DNA of 64,000 bases from Pseudopyrenochaeta lycopersici (Eukaryota > Ascomycota > Dothideomycetes > Pleosporales > Pseudopyrenochaetaceae): positions 310,001 through 374,000 of the forward strand of contig NHZP01000015.1 in assembly GCA_003313425.1 (NCBI GenBank), written 5' to 3'. Under the pieces are notes generated by a model, which saw nothing but the letters and a program-made list of their open reading frames with translations, was not told the origin of the DNA and searched no databases. The position numbers and the translations under genes were made by a program. Below are positions 45,455 to 57,720 of this stretch, piece by piece. How positions within the stretch are numbered: the first letter of the stretch is position 1; every line of letters starts with the position of its first letter.

Positions 45455-47383
45455 GACAGATCATTGGGAAAATATAATTAATAAAGTAACAATTATTCTT
45501 ACATTCTTGATCTCCAAAGTCATTGAGAGGTCACCAGATTTCGTAATCAAAACTTCGCTACCATATCCTAAGTTACTAATAAGAGGTCACAGGAGAAGGA
45601 AAGGCGTCTAGGAAACCTGCTCACGTAGCCCCCATATGGGGCCGGGGCTGACTTGTTCTCAAATTTTTGTAGTCTGCGCTGTACGAAATCTATGCCAAGC
45701 CTTCGTATGCGCGGAGCGAAGACAGGCAAAGCATGCTTTTTCGTGCATTTTAGACACTGAGCCTGAGGCCAAGAATCGATAGAGCCTGTAGCTCTAGATT
45801 CAAGACTACAAAAGAAGATTATTGCGTTCCTTGGCCTCGCCATCAACTGCGAAAGGTTGCTGCTACGACGAAGGGAGCTACAATGCAGAATCGACAAGCA
45901 TCTGCGCTACGTTTGATATTGTAATATCTTCACACAAGGTGGAATACTATAACACGGCGTGAGGGTTTCTGTTCAAATATTGTTGGAGATATTGGTCAAA
46001 ATCAAAAAAACTGGCACTGCAACCAAGGCAGACGTCCTGCACCACATCCGCGAAGATTCAACGGATGCTAGTGTCTATACTCTACGACTTTCTTACATTT
46101 ACTATAGTCTTGTTTAATTGTATATTTTATTTGACAGATTCTCCTAAACCATGTTTTGAGAAACATTATGCCTGAAAAAAACTTCTATGTGCGATAACAA
46201 CACAATCACCACTTTCCCGAATTGAGACGGCTTCAAATACTACTCAAACAAGGACTTTTGCTTAACAGAAAAATTAGCTCTTCGTTTGTTTTAGCAAACT
46301 CTTAGTTCGAGCCACTTTAACTTCCCTATTTCTACGTATTACTGCTCTCAACTATTAGATCCTAATGACACACTGGGCTTTGTGCCCTGTTAAATCAGCT
46401 GTTAAGTCTAAGAGGCAGGCTCAGAAGAATCGCTAGGCTGACTACAACTTCAGAATTCTCTAAAGTGCATTGTAATTTCGCAAATCAGTTTGACGGGTAA
46501 AGTTCTTGCACGCTTCGTCCAAACTTTCATGCCTAGCCAATCAAATTCAGCACTCAGGGCTTTCAGCCAATCACACGCATGGACGCTCGTCGTCGGGGAA
46601 GGCTGAGCCACGAAGGATGCGGCTTGCGGTCGTGCGGGGCACCCAAACTCGGGACGCCTAATGGGGCGCAGTCTCCGACAAAACGTGAAGCACAGCTTCA
46701 GGGCGTGAAAGTGCCTTGTTACGCATCTCTGGCGCGATTCTCTGCATCGAATTGAGAAACCGGATGTGACGTTGCACGGCGACGACGATCGATGCGCACT
46801 TTGTGAGTTGGGCGGAAAACGACGACTTGGCGTGAGCACAATCTCATTACGGAAGAACACGAGGAACCGAGGAAGAGCTGAACGCAACGCAACGCAACGC
46901 AACGTGTCGTTGCGAGAGCAAACGAGAACGAACCTTGGGCCAGAAGCTAAGGAAGGATTGAAAGAGCTCAGAATTGTGGTGAAGAGCTGAATCGCGGCTC
47001 GATTTTGGGTCGCAGAAGTGGGTCGCAGGTCGTCGAGGTTTACCAGCCGAACTGCTACTGTATCGCGCCAGCAGAGAAACATAGCAACGCGCGTCTGATT
47101 TATGAGCTCAACAGCGAGATCAAGACGAGCACTTGTTGAGTTGCAACATACCAACTAAGGGATACACGACGTTCACGGCGTTGAATGAGACCCCTATCTC
47201 TATTGAACGTTCGTCAAACAACAAAAGCGCAGCTGATCCCAGAGCAACGATAATATCGATACTGCCCAGTGTGTTTTCACCGCATCACGTTTCTTCATCA
47301 TATTCTCCCTAGCGTATGTATTTGGCAGGTGTAGCATACATGAGCAGCTGTTCATAATCTGGCACAACCTTCAACACCACGCC
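45455..47383. other. Gene-poor stretch with an AACGC repeat
   Basis: This is 1.9 kb. It includes an AT-rich part at about 46,100-46,450, a 234-codon open frame on the minus strand (46450-47154) with no known features, and a pentanucleotide run at 46881-46904. Confidence 0.4.
46881..46904. repeat. (AACGC)n microsatellite
   Basis: Four and a fraction perfect AACGC units, followed by an inverted CGTTGCG. Confidence 0.9.
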
Positions 47384-47965
47384 ATGCTATCCACCATGAC
47401 AACAACGTCGTCATCGTCAGCGACCCTCCAATCGCTACACTCCCGCTGGCGTATCAACAAGCGTGAAGCAAATTTCGTCAAGCGTCTCGGCATGAGGATC
47501 ATCGAAGTCGTCATCGTAGCGGCAGCAATGTTCCTCATCCCCGCTGTCATCCAGCACTTCGTTCACAGCATGGACGAAATATATGAGCTCGTTGGCAGGA
47601 CTGCGCAATCACCATATAAAAAGATATCATGGCCTAGCATCATGGTTGCGGTAGTGTTATTGCTAAGTTGGCATGCATGGTTGGGTCGGCTCAGCTACGG
47701 CGTGATTCTAGAAGAAGAGAAAAGCACTAGGAAATGTGAAGATAAAGGAAAATTAGATGAAGACGGACAGGGAAAGAAACTCAAGAAGGGGGAAATATCA
47801 TGGGGTCGTGTACTTGGACGAGTGGTAATACCGCTCTTCCTACTCTCTTTCGCAGTGCAATTCGCATATCAGCTTCAGCGCAGTTTTGCAAGTCCAAAGC
47901 CGCAGGTCACAGCGAACACTGTTAATGTTAAGGAGGAGGGCATTTTGGCGAATGGGCTTCGATGA
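47384..47965 (+). CDS. Unknown membrane protein, three predicted helices
   Basis: This is an intronless 193-residue protein; the second Met at 47396 is an equally possible start. Three hydrophobic segments are visible: about 40-61 (VVIVAAAMFLIPAVIQHF), 88-110 (IMVAVVLLLSWHAWLG) and 147-166 (VVIPLFLLSFAVQFAYQL). A lysine- and glutamate-rich loop lies between the second and third. Basic residues precede the first helix. No family was recognised; the layout would fit a small ER or mitochondrial membrane protein. The reading frame and the clear hydrophobic pattern support it as real. Confidence 0.6.
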   Translation: MLSTMTTTSSSSATLQSLHSRWRINKREANFVKRLGMRIIEVVIVAAAMFLIPAVIQHFVHSMDEIYELVGRTAQSPYKKISWPSIMVAVVLLLSWHAWLGRLSYGVILEEEKSTRKCEDKGKLDEDGQGKKLKKGEISWGRVLGRVVIPLFLLSFAVQFAYQLQRSFASPKPQVTANTVNVKEEGILANGLR

Positions 47966-50836
47966 AGGCAGATCTGAGACTGAAAGCACTCATTTTTATT
48001 ACAACCATACCTATCCATGTTATCCAGAGATAATGGACTCGAGTCAGAATGTCACCAGAGCTCCACTCGGGGCCCGCCGACCGATGAAACGAAGAAATTT
48101 CGAAACAGGCATTCAAATCCACTTCCCCATGCCGACATTCCCGCCCCCTTTACCAAATCTGATCTCCACTCCTCTCCATCCCCATCCCCATCCCCGACCC
48201 TGACCCCAGAGCCCTTACTCCCCGCAGAGGAACTGCAGCTCGCTCTGATATGCCGAAAGAGGGTTGGAAAACCTCCGCTCCACCACCCAGGCCGCGCACA
48301 GATGCTTTTACAGTTAAGCCTCAGGGCATGCAGGTGCGCAGTGACCGGACAAGACGTCAGCCAAGTCTCGTGGCACTTCCAACTGATTGGTTGCTGCTGC
48401 GCACGCGCCGTGAGACACGGGACAAGGGTGCGTCGCCGCTGGGGAAAGGGCCGAGGTTTCGCCCGATTGAGCCAGGATACAACCACATCGAAAGTTTTCG
48501 CAGGTGGGCATCAAGGTGGAGCTATGGAGGATTTAACGCGGAGGTGCGGTGTAACTCCAAACGGGGCGATGTGGGTGTAGATGCAGGGTCAACGTCAGCG
48601 GCTCTGCGAAGTGGGGAAGGGTCATTGTTGGCATTAGTTGGTCTAATTGAATGCGGGGTTTTTTAGAAGCTGAGCGGGTTGTTGAGATGACTAGATACAA
48701 GTCGCGAGTGTCTCAAGCACTCCATTTCATTTCGTTGTGTCTATTGCGGTTTGCTTAGATTGGCTAAGGCCGCTGTGATCTCGTGTTTGATTTTGCTTGT
48801 TTGTGCCAATAAGTGACTACCGAACGAAGATAAACCGAAGCGTTTTGATGCGCATTAACGCCGGCACATAAATCCGAGTTACGTTGTTTGCTCCCTCGTA
48901 CGCTCATGGTGAAGTCTCACCACTTACGACGCGATGACTTCGCGACCAAGCTTGAGCGACAGTTTAAAGCTGCAAGCATATATTTATTCTTCATTCAATA
49001 ATGGTCCAATTACAGCAACATAGGTGAACAATGGCGATCGCTTTTCTACACTAAGGTCGTTCTGAACTTCAAGATTATCTTCAGCTTCACAAATTTCAAA
49101 CCTCTTTGGTGGTGGCGCATAATTACTTCAGACACGAGACAAAATTTAGTATTCTTGGCTGATATTGAAACCCTAGGTATCGTATTCACTGCTCCCGTAG
49201 GCTGCGAAATCTCAGCGAGCGATTCCCTTTTTGATAGCCGCCTCCGGAATTTGGTTGAGAAAGATTTATTTTCCTATCTCCTTGTGATGAGACCTAATTA
49301 GCATTTTCCATCAAGAAACGCCTTCCAATCTAGTCTCCAAGCTACGCACAGCGAAGTCAATCCAGGGGTGAACTAAATTCGGTAGTAACGGGGATGATTG
49401 GAATATCTGAATGCGGGGAAGAAATGCGGCGCTGAAAGTATGGCTGACATCGCGCTTGAGGCCTTCGGGCAGTGTCATTGATGCGGACAAGGGGCTGCAA
49501 GGGACGGCTTGTTGACAATCGTACGAGAACGGCGCATCCCTGGTGTCAGGTTGAGATTCCTAGTCTCTGGCTGAATTATCAGGGGGTTTCCAGAGTTGAG
49601 TTACGTGCAGGCGGCCGAGCGATGAGGCCGGAATAAATTCGTTATTGCGGGTGTTGCATCGGCATTTTGGGTCGTAAAGAGCACTGTCGTAGATTTGCGC
49701 GATGAGCTGAAGCCCATTCAAGAGCTCGATGCGTACATGTTAGCATAATGCGCATGACCTCAGACCCTACAAGGTGTCGTAGATGTAGCAAATGGAAAAC
49801 AAATAACTCGTGCTCAGGCAAGCCCTCGCCGAACTTGTGATGTCCTGTAGACGCGGAAATTGTCCTATCATCTGAGCAACCATATTTATCGGTACAATAG
49901 CCCGAAGTTCCAACGAGGTGCAGTCGAGTAGCGAAATATGCGCGAAAAATGTACGAAGTAATCCCTTATGCATGTCTTACGCACCAGCCTCGTGATAACA
50001 CCGTCAGCCTTTAGCCTTAGCCTGACATCCGACGGCGAAACTTGCGCCTGTTTGGGTACTGTGTCCAGTGCATAGTGGCGCACTTATCAATACGATGATC
50101 CATGGCGTAAGGCGAGGTTGACCAGTGTGCGCTACGCTGTGGGCGATTTGCAATTCGCTTCTCTTGATCGAACAGTGGGGGAATGATAAGGCGCAGGGCA
50201 CCTTGAATTTTGTGAACACAGTCCCGCTGATGAACGCATAATACGGAATCGCAAGTGTTGAGCAGCTTTTAATACTAGTTGACAGGATTTACCATGCAGC
50301 CAAGGGGAAATCCGCCTGGTTGGAAGGAATCGAAGTGGTCTTATCTCGTTCGTTGCCATTCGAGCATGTTGTGAGGCGAATTCGCTTGGCGTTGAGGAGC
50401 AAGCCGACTTTCCCTTCACTGAAAGTTGATAAGGGGAATTCGATCCGAATTCGCGAATGTTTTCTGCTAGTCCGTTCGCCATAACGGTTGTCGTGGATGT
50501 AATTTCACAAGTCTTTGTCGCGTTGGTAGTGTCGCATTGGTATTGTCGCAAAATTCAATTGCGGAATTGATAGTGCGCAACGAAGCCTATATTTTTCGTT
50601 GATATGTCCCCCGCGCCTCTGCTTGTCGCGTGGGAAATAGCAGTGTCCATCGTGTGCATGGTTTTCGCATGCAGTGATAAATGCAGAAATGAATGAATGG
50701 GTCTTGAATTCATATGACTCTGGTATCAGCGTTCAAAAGCTGCCACCTAACGGAATCTATTCAACCGACGTGATATCATAATCGTAATACAAATCGATGT
50801 ACATCCCTCCGTACATTACTGTGCATATCTGTTGGA
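47966..50836. other. Gene-poor region, no gene recognised
   Basis: This is 2.9 kb. Open frames at 48017-48666 overlap one another in different frames and have no domain features. A CCCATC-type run lies near 48,176-48,200. A 14-bp tandem repeat occurs at about 50,517-50,548. Confidence 0.4.
50517..50548. repeat. 14-bp tandem repeat with GTCGC core
   Basis: Units GTCGCGTTGGTAGT and GTCGCATTGGTATT stand head to tail, followed by a third GTCGC. They are about 290 bp downstream of the amino-acid permease stop. Confidence 0.8.
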
Positions 50837-52574
50837 TTAGACAGCCCGCTTGTCGACAGGTACATTACGCTTCAGACCAATGAGCTGAAGCATCTCAGTC
50901 CAGAAGCCGACGGGTGGGGTGATAAATGAGGCCTCATAGGCGTCAATAAGAGGCGCATCCCAGACAAGGTCAACCTCGTGGGGCTTCAGCCATTTCGTCT
51001 TCTTAACAACCTTCCAGAATACGAAGAGGATAGGTGCAAGAATGACCATGGCATAGTAAGTGACGAAAGAGTCGGCGGTAAAATTACCCGGCTTAAAGGT
51101 GGAGTAACCGTAGACAAACACCACGGCGATCTCGAAGAACAGCGCGACCCATGTACCATATGGCTGGAACCAGCCGCAGTAAGGGAGAGTCTTGCGATCA
51201 AGGCCCTGAGCCTTACAAGCCTTGTAAAATGCAATATAAGTGCCGCACATGACGATAAAGTTGATCACACCTCCAGCAGTGACGATATTGATGAGCCAGG
51301 TCAGAACCTTTGCAGAATTTTTCGACAGCTGCAAGAACGACAGGAAGGGAAACACCATAACGATTAAGAAGCAGTAAATTGGAACGCCGTTCTTGGTGCA
51401 CTTGCGGAGGAACCTGGGGGCGCGGCCTTCGATGGCAAGTGAGTATAAGCTGCGAGTCGCACAGTAGGTATATGTGTTACCGGCGGAGAAAATACTCGTG
51501 ATCAAGAGAGCGTTGACTAGGTGGGGAAGACCGCCGATTTTGAGGTTCGTCATGGCGATGACGTATGGAGAGGCAGCAGCACTGGTCTCGCCCGACTCGA
51601 GGACAGATATAAGCTCGGGATCGTTGTAACCAAGGACAATGCCGACGCAAAGAGCTCCGAGGATGAAGAAGGCCCCGAATCGCCAGTATACCGTCTTAAA
51701 GGCGTTCTTAATGTAGACGCGGGGGCGCTTGGCCTCACCAGACACCATGGAGATGTATTCGGGACCAACAATACAGAAAGAAGCAGCCCAAAGAGCGCCG
51801 AGGAAGCCCTCAAACCGTCCAAGGTCGCCATTGTCGTGGGAGTTCATTGGGCCGGGGTCGCGCCAGTGACGGAAGCCATATGCATCCTTCTGGGGGTTAC
51901 CACCGACCATGGTAATGAAGGTGAAGCAGTACAGGATCAGGATTAAAATGACCTTGCCACCAGAGAGCCAGAATTCAGCTTCACCGTAGGCTTTTACAGC
52001 AAGGACGTTGCAAGCTCTAGGGAATCATTAGTACTTAGCTTTTTCAAAGAGCATGTCACACCAGAGGCAGGGGAAAAGGGTAATCTTACGCATAGAGCAC
52101 AATGACGGCAGCACAAACAGCGGCAACTGGGATGTCATCTCTCCAGAATTTCAAGACGATGTTGAGAGCCGTGATTTCGAAGGGGATAAGCAGAGCCTCG
52201 TAGAGGAAGAAATTCCAGCCAGCCATAAAGCCGAGAGCCTCGTCAACCCAGTGGCCAGCCATTCGGATGAAGCCTCCAGATACGGGCATAAAGCTGGCCA
52301 TTTCAGCCATGGCGTTGTTCACAAGGGCAATGATACATGAGTATCCGGCATAGGCGATGAGTAGGCCGAGAGGGCCACCCTTGTTGAGTGCACCACCGAT
52401 GCTCACGAACAAGGCTGTACCGATGGAACCACCGATGGCAATAAGCTGGATTTGGCGATTTCCAAGATGGCGCTGTAGGTCGTCGGCATTGTCGTGGACC
52501 TCACCATGCAGAACATCGTCATTAGGATAGGTTTCGCGAACGAACTCGCCCGAATACTTCTTCTCTTCGGTCAT
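50837..52574 (-). CDS. Amino-acid permease (APC superfamily, fungal YAT type)
   Basis: This is a plasma-membrane proton/amino-acid symporter. Two exons, 52574-52090 and 52016-50837, give 554 residues, the usual size. The N-terminal cytoplasmic segment ends in LQRHLGNRQIQLIAIGG, followed by SIGTALFVSIGGALNKGGP, the conserved first helix of this family. EFWLSGGKVILILILYCF and SMVSGEAKRPRVYIKNAFK are family signatures, and about 12 helices can be counted. The group includes general, basic, proline and dicarboxylic amino-acid permeases; the TLPYCGWFQPYGTWVALFF and late GYSTFKPGNF parts lean towards the Dip5/Gap1 branch, but specificity is not certain. Its 5' leader carries an array of GTCG boxes. 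Confidence 0.93.
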
Positions 52575-52590
52575 GATTGCAGAGGGAATT

Positions 52591-52700
52591 GTCGCTTAGG
52601 CAGTCGATTGAGTGTTGCAAGGGTAGAAGTCGCTTGAGGGAAGTCGCTATGGAGTCGAAAGGCGCAGGGGAGTCGACTATCAGTCGCTTGAAATAAGTCG
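52591..52700 (-). promoter_or_regulatory. Array of eight GTCG/CGAC boxes in permease leader
   Basis: GTCG occurs eight times in 110 bp, at 52591, 52603, 52629, 52643, 52654, 52672, 52683 and 52697. Five copies extend to GTCGC. The array lies 17-126 nt upstream of the permease ATG; on the transcript strand it reads as repeated GCGAC/CGAC boxes. A regulatory role is inference. Confidence 0.45.
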
Positions 52701-55700
52701 CACTACAGACAGTGGACGTGAAGGCGGGCTGAGGGGCGGCAGATGAGGAGGAGGAGGCCCTTAACAAGCTGGACGGATGGGGAGAATAGAACAGTCTTTA
52801 TACGAGAGGCAGGCGTGGGCAACCCAAGTGGATCCTCACGGTGATGAGCGTGCTGCGCGAGCAAGGCGGCGAAAGCAGTTTGGCGCAACCCTGGGTGCCC
52901 GGTTGCAGCTAACGAGTTATGGCGTAGTGTATGTACCCATGGCTCTGGGCATGGATCGTCGGCAGGCGGAACAGAGTTTTCAATCACACCCTGGCCTGAC
53001 GGCTCGCCGACAACCCCGCTCGTTGCATTCGTTGTATGCGAATCACAATGCGCACTCACCGGCTAGCGAGCGCCTTAGTCACCCGCCCTGGACGAAGCTT
53101 TTGCCTCATCTACACCCAGCCAGCGGAATCGCTTATCCACCCATACACCAAGAGTAAATGGAGACGCCTGGATCAGGAACCGGGGCACGCCGTATGGGCC
53201 CAGATCCATCGCTTTCCACACACAATTCAGGAAACGTAATCCAGTGTGCGGCCGCGCTGGAGGCTGGAGGCTGTTGACATGCCTGGCCATCGGATTGTCG
53301 CGTGCAAACCGCATGTTCGGACGTGGTCGCCGCAATGCTGGCCTTCACTTGAGGCGCGCCCATTTGTCACACCAAATTTCTGGTGTTACCAAGGACATTG
53401 CTTCGGCTGTAGCACAGTGCGAACAATAGTGCTTCGCATTCTTTGTTGGAAACTGGTTGTCAGATGCGCGGCAAGATCGCCTCCTCCAGAACCAGTGATT
53501 GGCTGATAGCAAGAAATAACGCAGGCGCGGTTGGGTGGAACGTGAAACCACGGCAGACCTTCGATATGGCTATGCGATAGCATGCGAGCACGAATATGAT
53601 GACGGCATGGAGCGTCTATTGGCCGGGGTCAAAGAACCCGATGCTGGTGAAAGCCGAAGCCAAGATATGCGAGTGCCGGGGGCATGGACCAGCATGTTGG
53701 TTGTTGTACCAGCGCAATGCTTGAGGCATGCTCCGCGCTGACATCCTCCTCTTGACAAACTGCGCCTCGTCGTTCTGCCTCACCCATAGAGGGCACGCGA
53801 TCCGAGCGAGCGGAGTGATCTCTTGCGGAGAGGCGCATTCTGACCCAGCCTCGAGGCAGTCCGTTGCTTGCATTGATGGGGTTGGTTAGCGTCAAGTGGT
53901 CAGCCGAGAGGGAAACAGTATCTCGAAAACAACATGTGTAAACATCAGCCGCTTTCCTGATGTAGAGTGCCTCATTCAGCCTTTCGCATCAGCTCCTAAG
54001 CAGGATTTTCCTTGATTCGCTGCATCTTTGTTGTTGCTGCATCAGCAGGCTGACGGTTAGGCACATTTCGTTGGTACCAGCGGGCAAACGAGAAATACGC
54101 TGTGAATTCTAAGAAAAGAAACGAAAAGGGAGGTAAGAGAACCTGAGATACGATCTATGGTGAACAGTCAAAACGTGAAGGCCAAAGAGAACCCACGATG
54201 TAGTGGTGGATGGTGGTTTATGATTCCCGGTTGCCGGCAGCCAGTCCGTAGCGTCTTTCCCTCCCGGAAGGCGATCCGAGATAAAGGAAAGGAAAATATA
54301 CGCGCCCTACACGCAGTCAAACAAGTAAACTTCAATCTGTGCGGTATACTATTTCAGCCTGGTTTCACTTAATTTACTTTTCAAGCTTGTCGCAAAGCTT
54401 GGATGTACTCTAATTGAGACACCGCACCTGTATTCACAGCACGATAGAGCGCCAAGACCGTCAGTCTCGCACTTGCGCAATGCGGCTCATTCAATCTTTA
54501 AGAAAGCCCATACTCTGCTCTCATTACGGATAATATTGCATACGAGTGGACATCCTCTGCTCAAGACTACCTATGCCGACCTATCACCAACACTCGCAGT
54601 TCTCCGATACTGCTGCCGCTAAACCTCAGGGTCCTGGGGTCTAGGTCGCCATCGCCGCCACACCAAGCAACGCCTCACACGGCACTAAGGATACGACAAT
54701 CCAGCCTCCATGCCCTCTCTTATTCCCTGGTTCACGGCAGTGTACAGCAACCGTGATGCCGGATGTCTGCCTGAGAAATCCACAACGTCTTGGTCTAGAC
54801 TGCGACCAAACGTCTGGTATGTCTTTTCCCTAAATCATGTTGTATGTTCGAACTCTACCCGAGATATCATTCTGAGAACAACAGCTAAATTGCCGCTATC
54901 CAGGCAATGCCTCCCGTAGGCTTGATTCTCTAAGAGGCATTATTCGTCTTCGCATTCTGACAATTGGTCCGTCGGCATAGGACGGTTTGATCAGGACGTG
55001 TTATCTTTCTTTATGAGGCACCAAATGAAAGATACCCCAACAATAAGTCTTTCGTGAGGACAATCTTTCATGTTTGCCTATTCGAGAAATGCTTCCCTGT
55101 CTGGCACTAGGTCAACATGCGATAAGCTAAAAGCGATACCATCGGTACACGAACTCGTTGCTGAACTTGATGCATAGCATTCAGGCACCGTATATACCAA
55201 CCCGGTTTGTGCTGAATACTTTGCACTAGGAGGTAGGGCATGAGAGCAATGGAATCATACTGGCATGGCTTGAGATGGAGTCGTGAAGTAGAATGGGTGC
55301 TTATCTACAGGCTGCCCCGCCCCCGCTTTATCGGCTCGGCCTGTCGCGTACTCAATACCTCCTGCGCAACGTTCTTTCCTTTCAACCAGCAGCTCTTTAT
55401 AATTTCGGCAAGGGCCAAGGGGTCAATCATTGAGAAGAAACACTTTTGCAACTTCAGTTGCTCTCATTCACAAGTCTGTCTTTATGGCCATCCAACAGCT
55501 GTTTCTAATTTAAGCATCTTCTGACCTCGCACACGAGATTACGGTCACGCGTACTTTCATATCTCATAATCCCCCCCACATCTTTTGTCTTTATGAGTGG
55601 CATATTTCTTGTGATTCTAACTCCTTGATCTAACTACTTTCTCCGAGCAACGCGCTTTCGACGTCATCCCACTGTGCCTCATCGCGCTGTGCCTCACCAA

Positions 55701-55891
55701 CCACCCGACACCACGTATCGGGCGTTGCATTAACGCAACATATGTGCTATCACAGCGAATGTTGAACACGGTATATGACCTCTGTAAGACAACACTTACT
55801 CACGAACTACTTTAAGTGCATCCTGGAACCCAATTACCTTGAATAAATCTTCAGCCATCAACAGAACCTCACCCATCAACTCATATTCAAT
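52701..55891. other. Gene-poor region, no gene recognised
   Basis: This is 3.2 kb between the diverging permease and DUG3-like genes. Only short open frames are present, often overlapping on both strands (52,700-53,900). CT-rich sequence near 55,560-55,700 precedes the next gene. Confidence 0.4.
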
Positions 55892-57140
55892 ATGTGTCGC
55901 TGGTTCGCGTATATCTCGCCAATAGAGCCATGTCTCCTTTCTGATGTCCTGATTTCTCCCGCGAATAGCATCAGCAAGCAGTGTTCCGAACACTACCTTC
56001 CAAAGCTGTTACCACACGACAAAGACAAGGACCTAGACCACACTTCTGATGAGCTCCTCCGTATGCGTAATTCGCTCCTAAATATGGATGGATTGGGTAT
56101 CGCATGTACGTAACATCTCACTTTCGAATCCTAGCCAAATGACTACCGTTTATGGAGTTGGACCCTGAAGAAATTTGAGGCATTTCTATACTTGTTCAGG
56201 CATAATGGTCACTGCGAAAAGGATTTGTGGATATCATGATTTCAGTAAACGCTGGATTTTGAATGGAGATTCACGCTCACCTCTTTGCTCATTAGGGTAT
56301 ACCAAGGCCTCGTCGTCCTACATCAAGCATGTCAACGGCCGTCGTCCAGCGCTCTACAAATCGCAAAGCCCTCCAATCAACGATTTCAATTTCAATTCGC
56401 TCTGCGCCAACACCGAATCCCACTGCGTCTTCGCCCACATCCGTGCCAGTAGTGGCAGTGTTGTCACACAAGTTAATTCGCACCCTTTCGTCTTCGGCCG
56501 CCACGCCTTCATGCACAATGGTGTAGTATCAAACTTCTCTGCTATCCGCCGCGATTTGACCGATCTCTTGTCGTTTGATGCTTACTGCAACATCTTCGGG
56601 TCAACGGACTCTGAGCATGCTGCGGCATTATATATGACAAATTTGACTGAGAGCGGTGGGAAAGAAACGTGGGAAAATTCGTATCCGCTGGAGGCTATGT
56701 TTGCCGCGTTGTGCAAGACTGTTATCCAGATCCTGCAGCTCCAGCACGACAAACTCGGTGATTTAAATAGGCCCAACTCACTCAACTTCTGTACAACAGA
56801 TGGCACCAAGCTTGTCGCAATTCGATTCCGCAACCACGCCACGCAACAACCGCCAAGTCTATATTGGTCAGAGTTTGCAGGCCGCACGCTGAATACCAAA
56901 TACCCGGGCCACCCTGATGGTAAGGATTTCGTAAATGAGGAGGCAATTTTGGGCGAGGGAGAGAAGATGGGAAAGCATACGATTGTGTCGAGTGAGCCAA
57001 CGACATATGATGAGAAAGAGTGGCATCTCATCAAGAGGAACCATGCGCTGCTTGTGGACAAACAAGGCGTGGAAACGGAGGTGGCTATTGAATATGATGA
57101 AAAACTTAACACAAAGGATCCGAAGTTTGACACGAAGTAA
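55892..57140 (+). CDS. DUG3: Type II glutamine amidotransferase, DUG3-like
   Basis: DUG3-type proteins are class II glutamine amidotransferase-fold subunits that help split glutathione in the cytosol (Dug2-Dug3 complex). Two exons, 55892-56105 and 56296-57140, give 352 residues. The start MCRWFAYISPIEPCLLSDVL places Cys2 as the N-terminal nucleophile once Met is removed. The junction reads NMDGLGIAWYTKASSSYIKH, which fixes the acceptor at 56295; an open frame within the intron (from 56175) should not be taken as the start. Further motifs are RPALYKSQSPPINDFNF, CVFAHIRASSG, and NSHPFVFGRHAFMHNGVVSN, the glutamine-binding loop. FGSTDSEHAAAL supplies the conserved Asp. All expected active-site residues are present. 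Confidence 0.9.
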
Positions 57141-57720
57141 CAGAAAAGTAGAGATTACACAACCTGCAAGTTCTTTGGAACACTACCTATTCTGCCATGT
57201 TGACTTTTGCTTTCATTCCTCTTTTTAACTCAGTTTTCTGGAGTTAAGAGATTGGCTGTGAGATGAACGAGGGTCCCAGCGTTGGTAGAATGTTGATAGA
57301 TATGTCTGAAGTGGGTAAAGCTAGTGCTTTGAGCTCGGTCTTTCATGGTGCGAAATAGCGAGGGCGAAATAGCGAGCTTTATAAGCAAACGTCAAGCCTT
57401 CGTACCGCCAAGACATCAATATTTCTTGGGGCAGCCTCAACACCAATCAAGGATCTGAAGTTCCACCTTGAAGTGGATTGATTGTAGTTATATTCTGGTT
57501 CAGATCGGCTTATTGTTTTGCCGTCTCGCTCTTTGTGCGAGTGCGACAGTTCAAGCCTTTGTAATTAGGCATCAAGATAATGAGACCTGGCATCAATTTA
57601 GTGAAAGTGACAAGTATAAAGGATTGAAGCTGATTTCAAAATGTCTAATCTTTCGCCATCATAAACTACTTGTCCTGTATATTTCTACATAAACACAATC
57701 AACATCTCCATCTGCACATT
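57141..57720. other. Intergenic with a short direct repeat
   Basis: This is 580 bp. The string GCGAAATAGCGAG occurs twice in tandem near 57,350-57,378. Otherwise nothing was recognised. Confidence 0.4.

Noticed and set aside
48017..48666. Several overlapping open frames of 105-187 codons
   Set aside because: They lie in competing frames on both strands with simple-sequence content and no hydrophobic, domain or splice pattern.
54838..54862. tRNA B-box-like string near a TTCGAAC
   Set aside because: No matching A-box or cloverleaf could be built around it; no tRNA gene was found in the window.
56175..56295. Start of the DUG3-like gene within the intron
   Set aside because: This frame lacks the N-terminal Cys nucleophile; splicing 56105 to 56296 gives the family string GLGIAWY and keeps MCRWF.
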